The notes beneath the pieces were generated by a model. The model saw only the letters and a list, made by a program, of their open reading frames with translations. It searched no databases and was not told the DNA's origin. Made by a program: the position numbers and the translations under genes. From NCBI RefSeq assembly GCF_937468385.1, contig NZ_CALBWS010000010.1:1-64000 (forward strand): 64,000 nt of DNA, in the 5' to 3' direction. How positions within the stretch are numbered: the first letter of the stretch is position 1; the number at the start of each line of letters is the position of its first letter. The DNA is from Neobacillus rhizosphaerae (GTDB lineage Bacteria > Bacillota > Bacilli > Bacillales > Cytobacillaceae). Positions 38,271-47,540 of this stretch are shown here, piece by piece.

Positions 38271-38458
38271 GTACCGAGAATACCTTCAAAGTTATAAAAC
38301 CACGTGCTATTTCTATTTGAAGGTTCATAATGTAATAGTGAAGTGGTTATATCTGTTGAAAAAAGTACTGATAATAAAAATTAACAAATTTCCCTAGAAT
38401 CTGACAAAAAAGTGATAAGATATAGATTAAAAGAGATCATTTTTCGGAGGGGAAAGAT

Positions 38459-39409
38459 TTGGCAACAGTCTACTTTGCAAAATTTAATATCAATGAAAAA
38501 ATATTTGAGGTTTATAACAATAAAATATCCCTCGATTATCTACTAAGAAAAGTTTTTTTGGAAATGGAAACTGATGTAGAATTAAAAGAAACTGTAAAGA
38601 AAAAAACAACACATTTTAAATTTATTACATTATACAAGGATCCTGACACATTAATTGTCAATGGAAGGTTAGTCGCATATGCACCAGGGGTACACGTTTC
38701 CTATGACGAAGAAACGGATGATGTAATGGAAACACAAGACAATAAAAAAGCAACTTACATTACATTTTGTTTTGATGTTAAAAATGAGACGATAGGTTTT
38801 GTACCTAAACTTGATTTCGGTAGGAAGCAATTCATTGATCGGTTTCGACAGTTAATAGAAAAATTAGTTCCTGAAGTCGGAGAGATTGAAATTATTTTAG
38901 AAAGTGATAAGCAGTTACTAAATGAGAAGCTTAGAAAAGTTAATCTCGTTGAACAACTAACAGTCGATTTGATACCACCAAATAATGATAAAAAGCTATT
39001 TGAATCGCTTTTCGGGTTGAATTCTGATGATTTAGCCGAAACAGGTGGTAGAAAGTTCACCTTTAATATAAGAGGAACAGCTGAAAAGGGATTGGATGTA
39101 ACTTCTGCTTTTATCAAAAATTTAATTAACGGTGTTATTGTTGGCTACGGGAAACTTACTGCACGTGGTAAAAATACTTCCGGTGAACCTGCTTTTGTTA
39201 ACAGTGAGGAACAAGCTTTATATACTAAAGGCATAGCAGATATTAATAAAGATAGCATACCCGAAATTGAAGAAAAAACGAGAGCCGGGTACGTATCTTT
39301 GGTCTCCATGAAACTAACAGCAAGAGAAGATTTGTTGAAAAAGCAAAGGGAATTAAAGTCTGAATTATTAAGGAAGATTGAAGATGAGGAAACCAAAACA
39401 GGAGCTTGA
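38459..39409 (+). CDS. Unassigned soluble protein of a two-gene module
   Basis: A 316-residue protein, not recognised with confidence. It opens with a beta strand (ATVYFAKFNINEKIFEVYNN), then has two alpha/beta sections, a motif LTVDLIPPNNDKKLFESLFG near residue 180, a glycine-rich TARGKNTSGEPAFVNSEEQ near 245, and a long charged coiled-coil tail (REDLLKKQRELKSELLRKIE). No catalytic signature is evident. TTG at 38459 has CGGAGGGG 7 bases upstream, and no ATG lies near. Its end overlaps the next gene by 26 bases, so the two are co-translated. The size and pairing recall membrane-associated defence pairs such as Kiwa (DUF4868 plus four-helix protein), although gene order and motifs do not obviously match. 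DUF4747 is another comparison worth testing. Confidence 0.72.
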   Translation: MATVYFAKFNINEKIFEVYNNKISLDYLLRKVFLEMETDVELKETVKKKTTHFKFITLYKDPDTLIVNGRLVAYAPGVHVSYDEETDDVMETQDNKKATYITFCFDVKNETIGFVPKLDFGRKQFIDRFRQLIEKLVPEVGEIEIILESDKQLLNEKLRKVNLVEQLTVDLIPPNNDKKLFESLFGLNSDDLAETGGRKFTFNIRGTAEKGLDVTSAFIKNLINGVIVGYGKLTARGKNTSGEPAFVNSEEQALYTKGIADINKDSIPEIEEKTRAGYVSLVSMKLTAREDLLKKQRELKSELLRKIEDEETKTGA

Positions 39410-40016
39410 AGCCAACGATATTAAATATTTTTATTTGAAAAATAGGTTTCATGATTTATTTTTTGATACAAAAAAATACAAGGATCTTTTATGGAGCAAA
39501 GAAGCTTTGTTTTCTTTATTAATAAGTATTTCTTTAACTTCTTTACTTTCTTACTTGATTTTTAAAAATCATGATATCGAAAAAATTAATCCGGTGATCC
39601 CTTTGTTGCAAGTTTTATTGCCAGCAATTATTGGAGGTCTATTTACTCTTTTAGGTTTAATCATCGGAGGTCTGGCATTAATTACAGGAACAATTAGTGA
39701 GAAGGTTATTTATAAGATTAATGAGGAAAATAATATTCAGGACTTGATAAGCATAATATTTAATTTCTATTTTAGTGGTGCTATTACGGGATTTACTTTA
39801 GTAATGGGGATATTTTCTTTTATAATAACCTATATACAAATGCCATTTAAATGGGGATTATTTATTCCAATCAGTATAATATTGAGTTATTTTATTATCT
39901 TTTCTCTGACCTATTCTGTTATGTTATTAGGAACTTGTATCAGGATATTACTATTGAGATATCATACGCTAACTAAAGATCCAAATAATGACGTAGATAA
40001 AGAAACAAATTTGTAA
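39384..40016 (+). CDS. Four-helix membrane protein partner of the preceding gene
   Basis: A 210-residue integral membrane protein: a short soluble N-terminus, then four hydrophobic helices at about residues 40-60 (ALFSLLISISLTSLLSYLIF), 72-105 (LLPAIIGGLFTLLGLIIGGL), 125-155 and 160-190, and a basic C-terminal tail. ATG at 39384 follows GGAAGA within the upstream gene. No known domain. By position in the island and coupling to the soluble partner it may be the membrane-acting part of an anti-phage or toxin-type pair; this is inference. Confidence 0.72.
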   Translation: MRKPKQELEANDIKYFYLKNRFHDLFFDTKKYKDLLWSKEALFSLLISISLTSLLSYLIFKNHDIEKINPVIPLLQVLLPAIIGGLFTLLGLIIGGLALITGTISEKVIYKINEENNIQDLISIIFNFYFSGAITGFTLVMGIFSFIITYIQMPFKWGLFIPISIILSYFIIFSLTYSVMLLGTCIRILLLRYHTLTKDPNNDVDKETNL

Positions 40017-40471
40017 ATATTGCTAAATAACAAATAAGCCTCCTGAATTAGGCGGCCTCTATACCTCTCTTGTGCCCAATGAATTAACTTCTTATCGGAG
40101 TATTGGTAATTCAAGTGTTTATTTAGCTAGCATTTTACCAACATATTTTGGTATCGGTAATAGATTCCTTGAAATGCATATAATGAGATATATACTATTT
40201 GGTGCGGTTTGGAAATTAGAAGAGGAAGAAGGGCATGGAAATTATCTTTTCATGCCTTTAATCTTCAATAAAGGTCGGTTTAGCTGTTAATAAATTTTTG
40301 TTTATTTTTTAAGTATTCATGAATCGCTTTAAGCATTTTCGCCCTCAGTTTTTTGTATATGTCCCTTTATTCCCCATCTTGAATTCGTATTTTTATGTCG
40401 ATACATAGGAAATAATTGTATAATTAAAATGTTGAGAGGAACTTTAATTTTGGATTGGAGAGGGGCGAAAA
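40017..40471. other. Spacer with no supported gene
   Basis: A TTG-started frame at 40072-40290 has no ribosome binding site and no family; it may be a gene remnant (YLASILPTYFGIGNRFLEMH). AATTGTATAATTAAAATG near 40411 could be a promoter for the small gene at 40472. Confidence 0.3.
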
Positions 40472-40576
40472 ATGAATAAGCTACAAAGAGATATTCTATT
40501 CTTTGATAAAGAAAATAAAAAAGAAAGAGGTACTAGCGTTCTCAAATTGCTACAACGTCATATCGCATATTATTAA
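40472..40576 (+). CDS. Small 34-residue basic peptide
   Basis: GGAGAGGGGCG precedes an ATG and 34 codons (MNKLQRDILFFDKENKKERG..., ending LKLLQRHIAYY). The strong binding site and upstream TATAAT-like box make expression possible. Not recognised; it could be the start of a truncated gene. No gene is seen between 40577 and 40816, but an inverted repeat AGCAAACC/GGTTTGCT (about 40747-40798) lies just before the next gene. Confidence 0.35.
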   Translation: MNKLQRDILFFDKENKKERGTSVLKLLQRHIAYY

Positions 40577-40816
40577 AGCGGGTTGCTAAAGTGATGCTTA
40601 GCGAAGGCTAATAAGAGAAAGTTTTTTATTGTATGTAAGGAAGAATCAATTATAGCTAGCGCTTATAACCAGGCACCCATTCATCCACGCAGGTACTATT
40701 TAAGAATTAAAGTATAACAATAGGATGGTAAGTATTAGAAATAAAAAGCAAACCGCTTAATTAGAATTGATCATTGCTTAAATGTTTATGGGTTTGCTAT
40801 ACACAGGAGGACAGTA

Positions 40817-41326
40817 ATGGCAAGACAAGGAGAAAAAATGATTAAAAAATACCTTGAGGAAAAATACAACTTTAAGGTTGATAAGATAGATGAAACTGAC
40901 GAAAAAACACCTGACTTTACAGTAAATCAGTCTGATTCACTTCTCTTTTATTGTGAAGAAAAAACCCTTGAATTAGTTGAATTTGAGGGGGCTATTCCAG
41001 ATTCAACATATAATGCGATATCTAGAAAAATTCGTGAATCTGCGAAACAATTTAAGAGCATAAATCCAAAACATCTATATCCAAACGTGTTAGTAATAAT
41101 AAATATGGATAGTATGAGAGACATTCATGACCTAGTCATAACTGTTACAGGTAAGGCATTAACCGATAAAGGAAAATGGATACAAATACGACACGTACTT
41201 GAAAGGTTGAAAGTGGATTTAGAAACAGTTGACATGGTTATGTGGTTTGATAAAGAAAAGTTTGCTAATTTTGTAATCCTTAATGAAAAACATTCTAAAG
41301 AGTTAGAAAGAATTTTTGAATTATAA
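40817..41326 (+). CDS. PD-(D/E)XK nuclease-like protein
   Basis: A 169-residue protein. TPDFTVNQSDSLLFYCEEKTLE (residues 30-52) fits the PD-(D/E)XK active site (P-D, then E-x-K style EEK). QGEKMIKKYLEEKYNF before it would be the first helix, and a C-terminal helical part follows. No methyltransferase is adjacent. ATG at 40817 with CAGGAGGAC. The next gene starts 63 bases on, in the same direction, and encodes a HEPN-like protein; the two may be a functional pair. Confidence 0.65.
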   Translation: MARQGEKMIKKYLEEKYNFKVDKIDETDEKTPDFTVNQSDSLLFYCEEKTLELVEFEGAIPDSTYNAISRKIRESAKQFKSINPKHLYPNVLVIINMDSMRDIHDLVITVTGKALTDKGKWIQIRHVLERLKVDLETVDMVMWFDKEKFANFVILNEKHSKELERIFEL

Positions 41327-41389
41327 TTTTTTGTTTGCTGTATCTTGTTAGAAGTGAAAAAATTGCTGCATTTTTAGGAGGAAGCGATT

Positions 41390-42001
41390 ATGTTTAATCA
41401 GAGAACAGTTGATAATCTAGCTTACTGTGAAATCGTTGATAAAATAGTTGAAATTAATAACCATGTAAAAAATTTTTGGTCTCGTGCTCAGGGATGGGCA
41501 CCATTAGAAGCGGCCGAGCTGCTAACTAAGTCTAGATTAGACTGGCTATCTTCTTTAAGTAATTCATTATATAAATGGGAAAATGAGCCAATAAGTGGAG
41601 CAGAAGAAGGGGACTTAATATTAGCTTGGGCTAATCTAGGGGCACTTGTTGAGGGGACAATGAAACTTTTCTTATCAGTTTATTATAACGATTATAAATC
41701 TGACATTAATGCAATTGTTCAAAGAAAAAAGACAGTGGACCCAGATGGGGCAATGTTTAATGGGCTACGTGAATTCTTTTATAGAAGTGTATGGCTCGAT
41801 GAAGAACGTGAGGAAAAAAACGACTGGTTAGTTAAAATTCAAAGTAAAAGAAATGCTATTCACGCTTATAAAGATAGGGATATTAGTAAGTTCAGTACCT
41901 ATCGTAAAGAAGTAAAAAATTATCTTATTTTTTTGATCGATATATTAAAGAGAGTTCCCTATCCTGATGACCATTTTGGACCAGACCTATCTATAATCTA
42001 A
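41390..42001 (+). CDS. HEPN-like helical protein
   Basis: A 203-residue, mostly helical protein. Near the end IQSKRNAIHAYKDRDI resembles the RNxxxH motif of HEPN-type proteins, many of which are RNases in defence and toxin systems, though the spacing is one residue shorter than the usual R-x4-6-H. The long central part (LILAWANLGALVEGTMKLFL) fits HEPN helices. ATG at 41390 with AGGAGGAAG. Unclear whether toxin, antitoxin or structural. Confidence 0.6.
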   Translation: MFNQRTVDNLAYCEIVDKIVEINNHVKNFWSRAQGWAPLEAAELLTKSRLDWLSSLSNSLYKWENEPISGAEEGDLILAWANLGALVEGTMKLFLSVYYNDYKSDINAIVQRKKTVDPDGAMFNGLREFFYRSVWLDEEREEKNDWLVKIQSKRNAIHAYKDRDISKFSTYRKEVKNYLIFLIDILKRVPYPDDHFGPDLSII

Positions 42002-42101
42002 TCTACATAAGGACATACAAATTGTGTGAGCTCATGAAAGAAGGCATAAGAGAAGAGCTGCCTGCCGCAAAGATTGCACATTAAAGACATAAAACACGAA
42101 G

Positions 42102-42328
42102 AGGAGTGCTAACCTGGACGGCAATCAAAAACTATCGCAAGTACTTTTATTCATGGCAGGACTTAACTTTGTAGTAGGCGCAATAGCAGCAAAGCTAACC
42201 CATCATACTTCGTAGCAGGGCTTGGAACGGGTGTACTTTTTCTCTACCTACGTTACGTACTAAACAGCGAGAAACAAGGCATGATAAAAAATATCTTAAT
42301 AATCGCAGGAAGGGCGTTCAATAAATGA
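42102..42328 (+). pseudogene. Frameshifted small membrane protein
   Basis: Two frames join to one hydrophobic protein: KLSQVLLFMAGLNFVVGAIA, then, after a one-base shift near 42205, YFVAGLGTGVLFLYLRYVLN and a stop at 42326. No start codon remains. Family unknown. Confidence 0.5.
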
Positions 42329-42656
42329 GCGCTCTTTTTTAATTGGCATGAGGGAATAGCCATACAACATCTTATTTATTAGGATGAGAAGACGACGAAC
42401 TAGAGTACAATAAACACAACGATCGAAAAGAAGAGTACGAAGAGAATGCACCCACTACCAGCAAAACTGTCGATAATGGGCGCATATGATTTTATCTATT
42501 CGACATATTTGTAGTCTGGATTTTTAGCAGAACAACGGACAGTATCGAGCATATAGCTAGAACGGTACTATTTTTGTAATAAAAATAGTCGGTAAATAAA
42601 ACGAACAAAAACGCATCTGTCTTAAGGTCACTTTTTTGTTAATGAACTTCACTCTG
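42329..42656. other. Spacer, no gene seen
   Basis: Nothing supported; short frames without binding sites. Confidence 0.3.
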
Positions 42657-43503
42657 TTATTTAATTGTGATACCAGGGTCTTTAAATACATCTTTCTGGA
42701 ATATAACGTCTGATGGTTCAGCAAATGTAACTGCTAAGATACCCCATTTCGCACCAAAATAATATAACTAGGTCATTGAATTTTTGCCCTATTAATTAGT
42801 AAATTAACAAAATCGTTAGCTAACCTATCAATTCTGATCTTTACTTACCTCTATACAAATTCATCTGAATCTATAGAATTTAAAGCATTTTCTTTTAAGA
42901 TATTTAATCCCTTATCAAAACTTTTTTTTGCTACTGGATTTGTTAAGTAATCTAGAGGTACGTGACTTTAAATCTGATTATCAATGTCGAATTCATCAAT
43001 TATATAATTGATATAAGATAAATATTCATTATCGTTAATAGGGGGATTTTCTAACCAGAATCGTTCATCCCAATTTAGTTCCGACAATTTCTAGGTTTAA
43101 TTCCTTTTCTTTTTCTAACGCGTTATAAGAATTGCTTCAAAAAACTCCTCCAATGTTATATGCTCTTTTATGTCCCTCTGTAATCATTTCCTAATATTAT
43201 TAATGTCAAGATAAGAAGATAAAAAGGATATTTCAGTACCTTTTGATTTTTTATCAAAATAATTATTAAAATTGTCCTTTACAGTTTTGTAATCGGTTTT
43301 CCTCTCTTGAAACATTCTATTCATAAAAAATGTAAAAAAAGTTTGCTAATAGAATAAGTGTGTTTAACCGGGAGACGAGTATTGCTAAATAACTTAGGGT
43401 CTTTATTTTCATTGCATAGGTATTTTATAATTATCTTCTGAAATGTTGTCTTTCCAGTATTATTTTGGCCGATAAGAATAAAGATCCATCTTGAGTTTAG
43501 CAA
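42657..43503 (-). pseudogene. Decayed P-loop ATPase
   Basis: The minus strand begins with SRWIFILIGQNNTGKTTFQK, a Walker A strand (GQNNTGKTT). It continues NENKDPKLFSNTRLPVK, then breaks into many frames with stops, ending with an open VTFAEPSDVIFQKDVFKDPG and TAA at 42657. Multiple stops and shifts across about 850 bases show advanced decay. Such ATPases occur with phage and plasmid genes; the exact family is unknown. Confidence 0.6.
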
Positions 43504-43607
43504 GAGTATCCCACCTTTACTATTTATTTCAATTAATGGTTATGTCCAAATGGACTTGATTGGTTAGTCGGAGAACATATCCTACTGATGAAAGGAAAAA
43601 TTATAGA

Positions 43608-43644
43608 TAAAAAAAGAAGGCTATTCAAAAATGAACTAGCCTTC
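43608..43644 (-). terminator. Intrinsic terminator of the minus-strand gene at 43705
   Basis: GAAGGCTA (43616-43623) and TAGCCTTC (43637-43644) form an 8-bp stem, followed on the minus strand by TTTTTTT. Confidence 0.75.
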
Positions 43645-43704
43645 TTGTGTTCCCTTTTTACTAAATCATATATTTAATATTTTTTAGCTTTCACTGAAGT
43701 TATT

Positions 43705-44121
43705 CTACATGCAATAGCGTGTAATATGCTGCCAAACTTTTATACCAAAGTTATAAGCAATCGGTATCATAGTTTGATTCCACTTTATGTCAAAATCTGC
43801 ACCAGCAACATCTCTAATAATTCCGGTGACATTAGCTGCACTTAATGGTTGGTTTAGTAATTGAAATCGATTTAGATACATGTACCTTTCTTCGTCCGGT
43901 TGTCCTCCATAGTCACGAACTTCCACAATACCAGTTGCAATTCCCCTTGCTACAATCCCGACACCACTTGAGTATAAAAATACAATATCATTTGCTTCAA
44001 TAGTGTCTATGTAGTATTTCCAAGGTGTATAAAATGCTGCACATTTTTCTTCTTGTAACATCGTTTGTTCAGCATTAATGTCATTATTTTTATTCGTATT
44101 AATGATATAGACCTTTGTCAT
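43705..44121 (-). CDS. Small protein with possible PUA/EVE-like fold
   Basis: A 138-residue protein. DTIEANDIVFLYSSGVGIVARGIATGIVEVRDYGG (residues 40-75) has the pattern of PUA/EVE/ASCH-type nucleic-acid-binding barrels, which often carry modified-base readers in defence islands. This is a guess from strand pattern; no exact motif is fixed. ATG at 44121 follows GGGGAGA. Monocistronic, with its own terminator. Confidence 0.6.
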   Translation of the reverse strand: MTKVYIINTNKNNDINAEQTMLQEEKCAAFYTPWKYYIDTIEANDIVFLYSSGVGIVARGIATGIVEVRDYGGQPDEERYMYLNRFQLLNQPLSAANVTGIIRDVAGADFDIKWNQTMIPIAYNFGIKVWQHITRYCM

Positions 44122-44350
44122 ATTTTCTCCCCAAAATTAAAGTGTTACTTTAATGAACATAATATAAAATTCTATAAAATATCTATTTTCCCTTCATTCT
44201 ATTTATAGATTGAGGTATGAATATTTAGATACAGGAAAAACCAATATTAATAGTATCTTAAAAAGGTAAACATTGAAATTGATTAATCTATTTTTCCACG
44301 TAGAACTTTTGTAGAACAATTTAAAGAAGGATAAAGTCTGGTTCTTTTCT
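44122..44350. other. Spacer, no gene seen
   Basis: A minus-strand frame overlapping the next gene (44203-44424) lacks a start site and is judged chance. Confidence 0.3.
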
Positions 44351-44569
44351 TTATTCTTCTTTTTCATAAACCCGTCGCATTCTATAGAACGCCATCTCTT
44401 TTGCAGCTTCTGGAGTACTTCCATAACAATGAAACACGGCTACCTTCCCATCTGAAGCCATTGCATTGTAAGTGTCCCCAAAATCAAACACATGGTATCT
44501 TATCTTTCCACGACGAAAATACCAAAACCAATCCCAAAACCTACTTAGCCACTCGTGTATTATATACAC
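44351..44569 (-). CDS. Small conserved-looking hypothetical protein
   Basis: About 72 residues from a GTG at 44569 preceded by GAGGTG; a TTG directly before or an ATG at about 44590 are alternatives. An aromatic N-terminus (EWLSRFWDWFWYFRRG) is followed by YHVFDFGDTYNAMASDGKV and an acidic end. It could sit at the membrane surface. Not recognised. Confidence 0.5.
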   Translation of the reverse strand: MYIIHEWLSRFWDWFWYFRRGKIRYHVFDFGDTYNAMASDGKVAVFHCYGSTPEAAKEMAFYRMRRVYEKEE

Positions 44570-44839
44570 CAATAAGCACCTCGCTCTCATCTTAATAATT
44601 CGGTAATGAGCTGTTGGCACCTATCCATATTTGTGGCAACTTCGTTAAATTTTTAAAACTCGTACATTGCTGCTTAATCTAACTTATTCACATTAAAAAG
44701 TACACCTACTAATAGGGGGGAGATACAGCTTTTGAACTTAAGAAACTATTTAATCTAGCTAACTTATTTCTGGAATTGAGTGGAAACCACAGAAATTGGT
44801 GAAGAGACTAAAAAAAAAAAGCGCCAGGAACTATCCAAT

Positions 44840-45118
44840 TACTGGACGGTGTCTGCCACTTTATATACCCGAATCTGGAAAACCGAAAATGTGTGTCCAA
44901 CCATTTTTAAAGAATCGTTCCAAAGGAATAACAAGTTGGTAAAGGGCGGCAGTTTAACGATGGAGTTTGAAGAGGGGGATCATTAAGGGATGCTCACGGA
45001 AGAATGCTCTCCTATGTTTATTTGGATGGAAGATCCGTACATGAAAGGATACTAAAAGAAGGATACGTACGGGTGTCCTATGTCATGAAATTACCTTATA
45101 AATATCTGAATCTATTAA
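44840..45118 (+). pseudogene. Thermonuclease (SNase family) relic 2
   Basis: Pieces in shifting frames reproduce an SNase: LLDGVCH near 44845, PESGKPKMCVQPF near 44872-44910, NNKLVKGGSLTMEFEEGDH, GRMLSYVYLDGRSVHERILK and EGYVRVSYVMKLPYKYL up to about 45110. Several stops and shifts make it dead. The order of motifs matches relic 1 at 37617-37960; both end in a similar PY(K/R)Y segment. Confidence 0.8.
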
Positions 45119-45214
45119 GGGTAGATGAATAGTCTACACTTAACTGGACAACAAAATTAAGGGGAAGCAGACCAATAGAGAAATAATGTATACCATTTTC
45201 TAAAACAGGAGAGG

Positions 45215-45283
45215 GTGATACTAGTAACTTTATATGGAGGAGTAGGTGTGCTAAGCTGCCTGGCGGGCCAGCTTCCCTTTTAG
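45215..45283 (+). CDS. Possible 22-residue hydrophobic peptide
   Basis: GGAGAG precedes a GTG and 22 codons (MILVTLYGGVGVLSCLAGQL...) ending in a hairpin-rich stretch (AAGCTG...CCAGCTT). Short hydrophobic peptides with good binding sites can be toxins or quorum-type signals; no antitoxin RNA was identified. Confidence 0.25.
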   Translation: MILVTLYGGVGVLSCLAGQLPF

Positions 45284-45383
45284 GTAGCAATTGAAGGATT
45301 TTGTTGAAAATTCACCTGAAATGTCAGCCATTGAAATGTTAATGATAATGAACCACACCCATCCCTATCAAATTAAAGTAAAA

Positions 45384-45418
45384 AGTAAGGGCATCTAGCT
45401 GCTCTTACTCTTTTTTTG
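45384..45418 (+). terminator. Intrinsic terminator
   Basis: AGTAAGGGCA and TGCTCTTACT pair with one G-U, followed by CTTTTTTT. It faces the minus-strand gene at 45428. Confidence 0.8.
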
Positions 45419-45427
45419 TGCTAATGA

Positions 45428-45637
45428 TCATATCATTTTAAAATGCTCGAAAGCTTGTCTTAGTTCATTCTGCTTTCCTGGCGGGCAAGGATGAACCCTA
45501 GCATTTGGTGAATGTCTATTTTGTGATCTCTTTGGATTAAGACCGCAAACTTCTTTCATATGGGCAATCCAACAGGTTTTAACTGAGTAACCGTGTTTTT
45601 GCTTTATGTATTCTTGAATTTGCTTATATGTAGCCAT
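45428..45637 (-). CDS. Small conserved protein of restriction/phage islands
   Basis: A 69-residue protein: MATYKQIQEYIKQKHGYSVK, then CWIAHMKEVCGL and a conserved-looking NRHSPNARVHPCPPGK. I recall very similar short proteins in many bacteria beside phage and restriction genes, without known function; the Cys and His residues could bind zinc. ATG at 45637 with GGAGGCG. Confidence 0.7.
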   Translation of the reverse strand: MATYKQIQEYIKQKHGYSVKTCWIAHMKEVCGLNPKRSQNRHSPNARVHPCPPGKQNELRQAFEHFKMI

Positions 45638-45929
45638 AAGATCGCCTCCAGTCTAATTTATTAATTATTCGACAGAAAGAATCAGTGTCCTTCTAGGGGA
45701 ATGAGAAATTCCATATTTGCAGTTTCTACTTTTACTCTAGCACCTGTTACTTTAAGTGTAATATTTCACAAACTTAATATATTTATTGATATGCTAAATA
45801 ATCAAATAGCCTCAACGATATTTTCCATATAAAAGGGCACCTCTTTTGAAATCGCTTTAACTAATGCCACTTACTTCAATCAAGACTCTTTTTAGGTCAA
45901 TTAATAGATTCAATAATTCCCACTAGCAA
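45638..45929. other. Spacer, nothing identified
   Basis: AT-rich, no frame with a binding site. Confidence 0.3.
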
Positions 45930-46685
45930 TCACCATAATTCTTTTGTTTGAAAAGTCCAATTGACCGATATTACTTTAGTAAGTCTTTTTGTTGGATTTA
46001 TTTTTTCATAAGGGTTAACAATTAATTTTATTCTTGGATTATTAAATACATTACTTATTATTATAAGAATGTATTTTGTTTTTAACTCTTTTGCAACTGA
46101 CCATTCTTTATCTGTAAAGCTTACACCACCCACTTCAGACGAGAGACCTTTTATTTCGAATACAATCGCTGACTCTCCACTTAATTTAAAATCATAGCCA
46201 CAGCCATCATCACGCGTATCAATTAGCTCTCCTTGATATGCATCAAAAAATCCATCGTTAAAATATTTTATAAACAATTTCTCTGCCCGTTTACCAGTAA
46301 TTCCCCTGTTATTATACGAACGATCACTAGAAGTATCACCATAAGTTTGAAGTATTTCTGATATTGAACTAATCTCATTGGAACTGAATAAAATATCCTT
46401 AACTATTTCTGTCAAAGCATCTTCACTAATATTTCCAAATTTCTCTACAACGTCAAGGGTACTTTTAGATAATTCTTTCTGATACCATCCAGATCTATTA
46501 TTATCATTTAATGAATCATAATCATCTCTTCTATTTTTGATGGTATTGGGAGGAATATCAAGTTTTGCACCAATATCTCTAAAAGCAGCTCTAAAGGAAT
46601 CGTATTTCAGTTCTTTTAATGCCTTTCTATCATACTTAGAAAGATAATAAGAAACTATTAACCCTTTTTTCCTATTTAAATCCAT
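45930..46685 (-). CDS. DUF3883-type nuclease-domain protein
   Basis: A 251-residue protein. The N-terminal half is helical and may bind DNA (SFRAAFRDIGAKLDIPPNTIKNRRDDYDSL, helix-turn-helix-like). The C-terminal half carries a DUF3883 / PD-(D/E)XK pattern: RGITGKRAEKLFIKYF, DDGCGYDFKLSG with the active Asp, then IVFEIKGLSSEVGGVSFTDKEW with E-x-K. Such domains occur in restriction and other defence proteins. The ATG at 46685 has only a weak binding site (GGATGA). Confidence 0.75.
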   Translation of the reverse strand: MDLNRKKGLIVSYYLSKYDRKALKELKYDSFRAAFRDIGAKLDIPPNTIKNRRDDYDSLNDNNRSGWYQKELSKSTLDVVEKFGNISEDALTEIVKDILFSSNEISSISEILQTYGDTSSDRSYNNRGITGKRAEKLFIKYFNDGFFDAYQGELIDTRDDGCGYDFKLSGESAIVFEIKGLSSEVGGVSFTDKEWSVAKELKTKYILIIISNVFNNPRIKLIVNPYEKINPTKRLTKVISVNWTFQTKELW

Positions 46686-47106
46686 AGTTAATCATCCATT
46701 CAATAAATTCATATTCCTTATAATTTGGAATATAATTAAATTTTAACAGATTATGGTTTGAGTATCCATGGTTGCTTCCTTCTTACAGATCCCTTCCTTC
46801 CCCCCAAGGAAATGATACAGTTTATCGGTATTTATTCACAGTGAAGTTTAACGATGAACAACCATTGGTTATAAGTTGATTAGTTATCTAAATCTTCTTT
46901 TCAAGGAGTTATTGAATAGTATAAAACAGAAAAAATAAATAATCCTTTTTTAACTCCATTAGTTAGTAAAAAGCGTCTCTAATTATTGTAGAAACGTACC
47001 CTTTAGTTGAAGAACAATACTAACTATTAATATTCCCACTTCAACAACATACATGACTTTTTTGCAACAAAAAGATAAAATAATAAAAAAAGGGGGGACT
47101 GAAGAT
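46686..47106. other. Divergent intergenic region, no gene seen
   Basis: Should hold promoters for the genes on both sides; no clear -35/-10 pair resolved. Confidence 0.3.
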
Positions 47107-47307
47107 ATGATCAAGATTGAAACCATTGGTACAGTCTTAGAAGTTGCCAATGTCATCCAAGAATTAATGAAGCATATGGAAATCCTTGTCGTTGGTGAAG
47201 GCGTAGAGGAAGTGTGTGAAAGTGTTTTTAATACGTTAAGGGATTTTAAAGTTGCCTTTTCAGAAAAAATGACAGAAGAAGGACAATTGATTAAGATATA
47301 TGATTGA
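47107..47307 (+). CDS. Small hypothetical protein
   Basis: A 66-residue acidic protein (MIKIETIGTVLEVANVIQEL...) with a central LVVGEGVEEVCESVFNTL. The ATG at 47107 is preceded by GGGGGG. Not recognised. Followed by a terminator at 47373. Confidence 0.6.
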   Translation: MIKIETIGTVLEVANVIQELMKHMEILVVGEGVEEVCESVFNTLRDFKVAFSEKMTEEGQLIKIYD

Positions 47308-47372
47308 AAAGTATAACCCTATTTAATAATAGGCTCTGTTCAACGATAATGTTGTAAATGCCGCAAAAAGAA

Positions 47373-47398
47373 AAGGACCCATTTGTGGTCCTTATTTT
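47373..47398 (+). terminator. Intrinsic terminator
   Basis: AAGGACC (47373-47379) and GGTCCTT (47387-47393) enclose a seven-base loop, followed by ATTTTA. Confidence 0.7.
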
Positions 47399-47540
47399 AG
47401 ATTAATTCTTCTTGAACTAACGCACCCGATACTTTAAATAGGAGTTTTGGGTAAATGTGGAAATCATATTTGTAATAGGTACGGATTTATACATAAAACA
47501 ACTCTATATAAATATATAAAAAAAATAAAAAAATATTATT

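Noticed and set aside
40072..40290. 72-codon frame after the membrane-protein gene
   Set aside because: No ribosome binding site and no family; kept only as a possible remnant in the spacer note.
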